Shown piece by piece: positions 60,173 through 64,000 of a DNA stretch of 64,000 nucleotides. Under the pieces are notes generated by a model. That model did not search any database, had not been told where the DNA came from, and saw nothing but the letters and a program-made list of their open reading frames with translations. Positions within the stretch are counted from its first letter, which is position 1. Each line of letters opens with the position of its first letter. Source of the stretch: DASUPK01 sp963736685 (GTDB lineage: Bacteria > Actinomycetota > Thermoleophilia > Solirubrobacterales > 70-9). Location: contig CAVTPZ010000037.1 of NCBI GenBank assembly GCA_963736685.1, positions 184,374-248,373 on the forward strand, read 5' to 3'. The translations under genes and the position numbers were made by a program.

Positions 60173-61779
60173 CTAGTGCCGGAAGTGGCGGCGCTTCGTG
60201 AAGACCATCGCGACGCCGGCGGCATCGCAGGCCTCGATGACCTCGGCGTCCCGTTTCGAGCCGCCCGGCTGAATCACCGCGACGGCGCCCGCGTCGATCG
60301 CCGCCTGGGGACCGTCGGCGAAGGGGAAGAACGCATCGGAGGCCACGACGGAGCCGGCGAGCAGCGCCTCCGCGTGGGCCCTCTCGACTCCTTCGCCTTC
60401 TCGATCGAGAGACGCACCGAGTCCACCCGGCTCATCTGGCCGGCACCGATGCCGAGCGTCGCCCGGTCCCGGGCCAGCACGATCGCGTTGGACTTCACGT
60501 GCCTGCACACGCGCCACGCGAACAGCAGGTCCTCCCACTGCTCCTCGGTCGGCTGCGTCGTGGTCGCGACCTCCATCAGCTCTCGCGGCTCCGGGGAGCC
60601 GTCGGGATCCTGGACCAGGATCCCGCCGCGGACCCGCTTGATGTCCGGCTCGATCTGATGGGTCCGGCGCTCGGAGTCCTCGAGGATCCGGATCGCTTCC
60701 TTCTGCTGCAGGACCCCCAGTGCATCCTCGTCGTATTCCGGCGCGATCAGGACCTCGATGAACTGCTCGTTCAGCCTCTCGGCGAGTGCCCTGTCGACCG
60801 GCCGATTGAGCGCGATCACCCCGCCGAACGCCGACATCGGATCGCAGGCGAAGGCCTTCTCGTAGGCGGGACCGATCTCGTCGGCCTCGGCCACCCCGCA
60901 CGGGTTGTTGTGCTTGACGATCACGCAGCCCGGCCCTTCGAGGTCACCGAGCAGCGTGCGCGCCGAGTTCAGATCGAGCACATTGTTGAACGAGAGCGGC
61001 TTGCCGTGGAGCTTCGAAACCATGGAGAGCACGTGCGAGCGCGCCCTCGGCTCCACGTACAGCGCGGCGCGCTGGTGGGGGTTCTCCCCGTAGGAGAGGT
61101 CGAGCTCCTTCTCCCAGGCCGTCACCCAGTAGGTCGGCAGCTGCTCATAGCGGCGCGCGAACCAGCGGCTTATCGCCGCGTCATAGCGCGCGGTGTAGGC
61201 GAACGCCTCGTTCGCGAGCCAGTGCCGGGTGGCGGCGGACAGCTCTCCGGTCTCCTCGAGCTCGTCGAGCACGGCGTCATAGCTCTCCGGCCGAACCACC
61301 ACGGCCACGTAGCGATGGTTCTTGGCCGCCGCGCGAATCATCGTCGGCCCACCGACGTCGATGTTCTCGATCGCCTCCTCCTCCGGCACGTCCCGGCGGG
61401 CGACCGTGCGCTCGAAGGGGTAGAGGTTGACGCAGACCAGGTCGATCGTCTCGATCTCCCGATCCCTGAGCGTCTCCGCATGCTCGGGGTTGTCCCGCAC
61501 CGCGAGCAGCGCCGCGTGCAGATTGGGATGGAGCGTCTTCACCCGCCCATCGAGGATCTCCGGGAACCCGGTCAGCTCCTCGACCGCCCTGGCCTCGACC
61601 CCGGCCTCCCGCAGCACCGAGAGCGTTCCGCCCGTCGAGATCACCTCCACGCCCTGCTTGGCGAGACCCGCCGCGAACTCGGCGACGCCGGTCTTGTCGG
61701 CCACCGAGATCAGCGCGCGGCGCACCGGCAGCGACTCACCGGCGGGCTCTGGAGCGATCTCGGAGGAGGGAGTCGACAC
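60173..61779 (-). pseudogene. purH: bifunctional AICAR transformylase/IMP cyclohydrolase, one frame break as assembled
   Basis: PurH carries out the last two steps to IMP. The cyclohydrolase part begins RRALISVADKTGVAEFAAGL with STGGT and NLYPFE; the transformylase part has SYGENPHQRAALY, VKHNNPCGVAEAD and SNAIVLARD. Near 60391 the frame is lost after EKAKE; the last 70 residues (RAHAEALLAGSVVASDAFFP to GVAMVFTKRRHFRH) are read one base off. Adding one G in GAGTCGA gives KEVERAHAEALL. GTG start at 61779, 10 bases after the purN stop. Probably intact in the organism. Confidence 0.9.
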
Positions 61780-61789
61780 GGGAGCGAGT

Positions 61790-62411
61790 CTATTCCGGAT
61801 CGATGAGCACCAGACGGGGGTTTTGCTCGTCGATCCGCACCCGGCCGGCCGCCAGCATCCGGATGGTCTCCGGCAGCAGCGCGTGCTCGGTGGCGTGGAT
61901 CGCCTTCTCCGTCTCACCCCAGTCCCGGCTCGGCGCAACCGGCACGGGACGCTGCAGGATGATCGGCCCCGAGTCGACACCCTCGTCCACGAAGTGGACG
62001 GTCACCCCGGTGATCTTCGAGCCATGGTCGATCGCCTGCTGGACCGCATCGATCCCCGGAAAGGCCGGCAGCAGCGCGGGATGGACGTTGATGACCCTGT
62101 TGCGAAAGCGGCCGACGAACTCGGGCGAGAGCAGTTGCATGTACCCGGCGAGCACGACGAGGTCCGGCTCACGCCCCTCGATCCAATCACCGAGCGCGCG
62201 GTCCCTCGCCTCGCGGTCCTCGTAGTCGCCCGAGGGGAACACCGCGGTCTCCACCCCCACCATCTCGGCGCGCTTCAGCGCATCGCACCGGGCTTGTCGG
62301 AGCCGACGCCCACGACCTCGACCCCCTCCTCCCCGCCGTGCAGCTGGTCGAGGATGGCCTGCAGGTTCGTGCCTCCGCCGGAGGCCAGCACCACGATCCG
62401 AAACGAGCCAC
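61790..62411 (-). pseudogene. purN: phosphoribosylglycinamide formyltransferase, frame breaks as assembled
   Basis: PurN formylates GAR with 10-formyl-THF. The N-terminus FRIVVLASGGGTNLQAILDQ ends in a false stop after SDKPGAMR; the rest begins ALKRAEMVGVETAVFPSG in the next frame and has LVVLAGYMQLLSPEFVGRF and INVHPALLPAFPG (catalytic NxH). A missing base near 62281 joins them. The likely start, GTG at 62411 (GTG GCT CGT), needs one more base near 62402 to reach the FRIVV frame. Both fit sequencing indels. Confidence 0.85.
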
Positions 62412-62422
62412 GTAGCGGTTTC

Positions 62423-63890
62423 TTACCTGCTCGCCGGGACAACTGTGATGTCCTCGAGCGCGAACTTGCCGTTCGCGTCCTCCGGATCCCCATGGATACT
62501 CGCCGGTGAAGCACGCGTCGCAATGCTTCTCGCGCGGGGTCCCGACAGCCTCGTACACGGCGTCCATGGAGAGATAGGCGAGCGAGTCCGCCCCCAGCTC
62601 CTCCGCGATCTCCTCGACCGTGCGGTCGTGGGCGATCATCTCCTCGCTGGTGGACATGTCGATCCCGTAGTGGCAGGGATAACGGATGGGCGGCGCCGAG
62701 ATCCGCAGGTGGACCTCCTTCGCGCCCGCGTCCTTGAGCATCGCGACGATCTGCCGCGTGGTGTTGCCGCGGACGATCGAGTCGTCCACCACCACGACGC
62801 GCTTGCCCGCGACGATCTCCGGAAGGGGATTGAACTTCATGCGCAGCCCGCGCTTGCGGACTCCTGCCCCGGTTGGATGAAGGTCCTCGCCACGTAGCGG
62901 TTCTTGATCAGGCCGTCGTCCTCCGGCAGTCCCGCCGCCCGCGCGGACCCGTTCGCCATCGGGTTGCCCGAATCCGGCACCGAGATGACCAGGTCGGCGT
63001 CGACCGGGGCCTCCTCGGCGAGCAACTCGCCCATCCGGCCGCGGACCTCCTGCAGCACCCGGTTCTCGAGGCGCGAGTCGGGCCGGGAGAAGTAGATGTG
63101 CTCGAACACGCAGTGGGCCGGCTGCTCGCCGGTGATCACCGGCTTCAGCTCGAGGCCCTTTGCCGTCAACGAGACCATCTCGGCGGGCTGGACCTCGCGG
63201 ATCTGGTGCGCACCGATGATGTCGAAGGCGCAACTCTCGGAGGCGACCACGAAGCATTCCGGGGATCCGTCACTCGGCTTCATTTTGCCGAGCGCGAGCG
63301 GACGTACCCCGTGCGGGTCGCGGAAGGCCACCACCGCATGCTTGGTCATCACCACGGTCGAATAGGCGCCCTCGAGCCGTGGCATCACCTGGGCGACCGC
63401 ATCCTCGATCCACTCGTCGCCCTCGCCCGCGGTTCGCGACAGCAGCGCGGCCATGATCTCGGAGTCGGACGTGCCGCGGAGGTGCAGCCCCGCTTCGGTC
63501 AGCTCGTTGTAGAGACGACCGCGTTGGTCAGGTTGCCGTTGTGAGCGAGGCAAGCTCGCGCCCATCGTCGCGCCAGACCGGCTGGGCGTTGTCCCAGGCG
63601 CCGCCGCCCGTCGTCGAGTAGCGGACGTGTCCGATCGCCATGTCGCCGGCGAGGGCGCGGAGCTTCTCCTCGTCGAAGACCTGGGAGACCAGGCCGAGCT
63701 CCCGCAGGGTGGTGATGTGGCCGCCCTCGCAGGTGGCGATCCCGGCCGACTCTTGGCCGCGGTGCTGAAGCGCGTAGAGGCCGAAGTAGGCGAGCCTGGC
63801 GACGTCGCGTCCCGGCGCGTACACGCCGAAGACCCCGCACTCATCGCGCGGACCATCGCGATCGGGAACGTCAAAGCGCGCGTCGTTCAC
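62423..63890 (-). pseudogene. purF: amidophosphoribosyltransferase, about four frame breaks as assembled
   Basis: PurF starts purine synthesis from PRPP and glutamine. The N-terminus has a short propeptide, then DECGVFGVYAP with the Ntn-hydrolase nucleophile Cys, and LQHRGQESAGIA. Frame is lost near 63548, and again near 63520 (LAHNGNLTNAV to RLYNELTEAG), near 62868 (IQPGQ to GVRKRGLRMKFN) and near 62495 (GEYPWG to EDANGKFALEDITVVPASR, stop at 62423). The PRPP site VVVVDDSIVRGNTT is intact. GTG start at 63890. Every piece aligns in order, so one real gene with several indels is the best reading. Confidence 0.88.
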
Positions 63891-64000
63891 GTCTGTGGAG
63901 GTGTCTCAACCTCTGGAGATCGAAGTAGCGGACAGGAGAACAGCCCGCACCCGGAGGGTAGCAGCGGCCACGGAGCGGTCAGCGCCCTCAATCCGCCGCA

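Noticed and set aside
60173..63890. True decay of the purF-purN-purH genes
   Set aside because: Every piece keeps family sequence and catalytic residues, and each break is one base; sequence error is simpler.

Overview
The window is high-GC, gene-dense DNA with almost no spacing between genes, many GTG and a few TTG starts, and frequent ATGA, GTGA and TGATG stop/start overlaps. The gene content (Ser/Thr kinase, UdgX, Rv2578c-like radical SAM protein, DUF3105, LytR C-terminal domain protein, FemAB) points to an actinomycete. My best guess is a soil Thermoleophilia/Solirubrobacterales member, but that placement is inferred from content, not from a marker-gene tree. All gaps between genes are shorter than about 160 bases.

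Layout. 0.1-2.5 kb: a Ser/Thr kinase and a DsbA-like protein, divergent. 2.5-5.1 kb (minus): dedA-uppP-purM, overlapping genes. 5.2-18.1 kb: an exopolysaccharide/capsule locus with a CapD/FlaA1-type dehydratase, Wzy-type ligase/polymerase, Wzx flippase, four glycosyltransferases, a PglC/WcaJ-type initiating sugar transferase, a GNAT and a FemAB-like transferase. 18.1-22 kb: PGRP-type amidase, DUF3105, alpha/beta hydrolase, metF. 22-28 kb: a possible TIR-like protein, universal stress protein, LysR regulator, AmtB, an AlkX-type winged-helix protein, a hydrolase and DUF1801. 28.4-33.2 kb: two tRNA-Ala genes, a diguanylate cyclase, a very acidic low-complexity protein, glutamate dehydrogenase and a PD-(D/E)xK nuclease. 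33.2-38.1 kb: envelope proteins including a DD-carboxypeptidase and a rhomboid. 38.1-46.1 kb (minus): lipA, lipB, and the E2, E1beta, E1alpha and E3 subunits of a 2-oxoacid dehydrogenase, which together make and use lipoate. 46.7-49.7 kb: thiE (minus) divergent from a TPP riboswitch, thiO and a fused thiS-thiG. 50-55 kb: UdgX, radical SAM protein, two small basic proteins, lipoprotein, divergent NRAMP transporter and a PRC-barrel-like protein. 55-59.5 kb: a sulfate ABC transporter operon followed by an Rrf2 regulator. 59.5-64 kb: tRNA-Lys, an HNH nuclease, and purH, purN, purF (minus).

Two cross-cutting points. First, at least six conserved genes (uppP, a hydrolase, a TMEM175 channel, purH, purN, purF) are broken by single-base shifts that fall exactly where the protein family continues in another frame. 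The density, highest at 60.3-63.6 kb, and the essential nature of several of these genes suggest residual sequencing indels rather than decay. In-frame fusions here (radical SAM with a basic protein, ThiS-ThiG) should be read with the same caution. Second, a TAnnnT box, often TAGACT, sits 7-12 bases before several starts that lack a Shine-Dalgarno sequence, which suggests leaderless transcription is common.

The most unusual pattern is that all three tRNA genes have a protein gene abutting or overlapping their 3' end, and two of those proteins are unrelated nucleases (PD-(D/E)xK and HNH) of types known from homing endonucleases.
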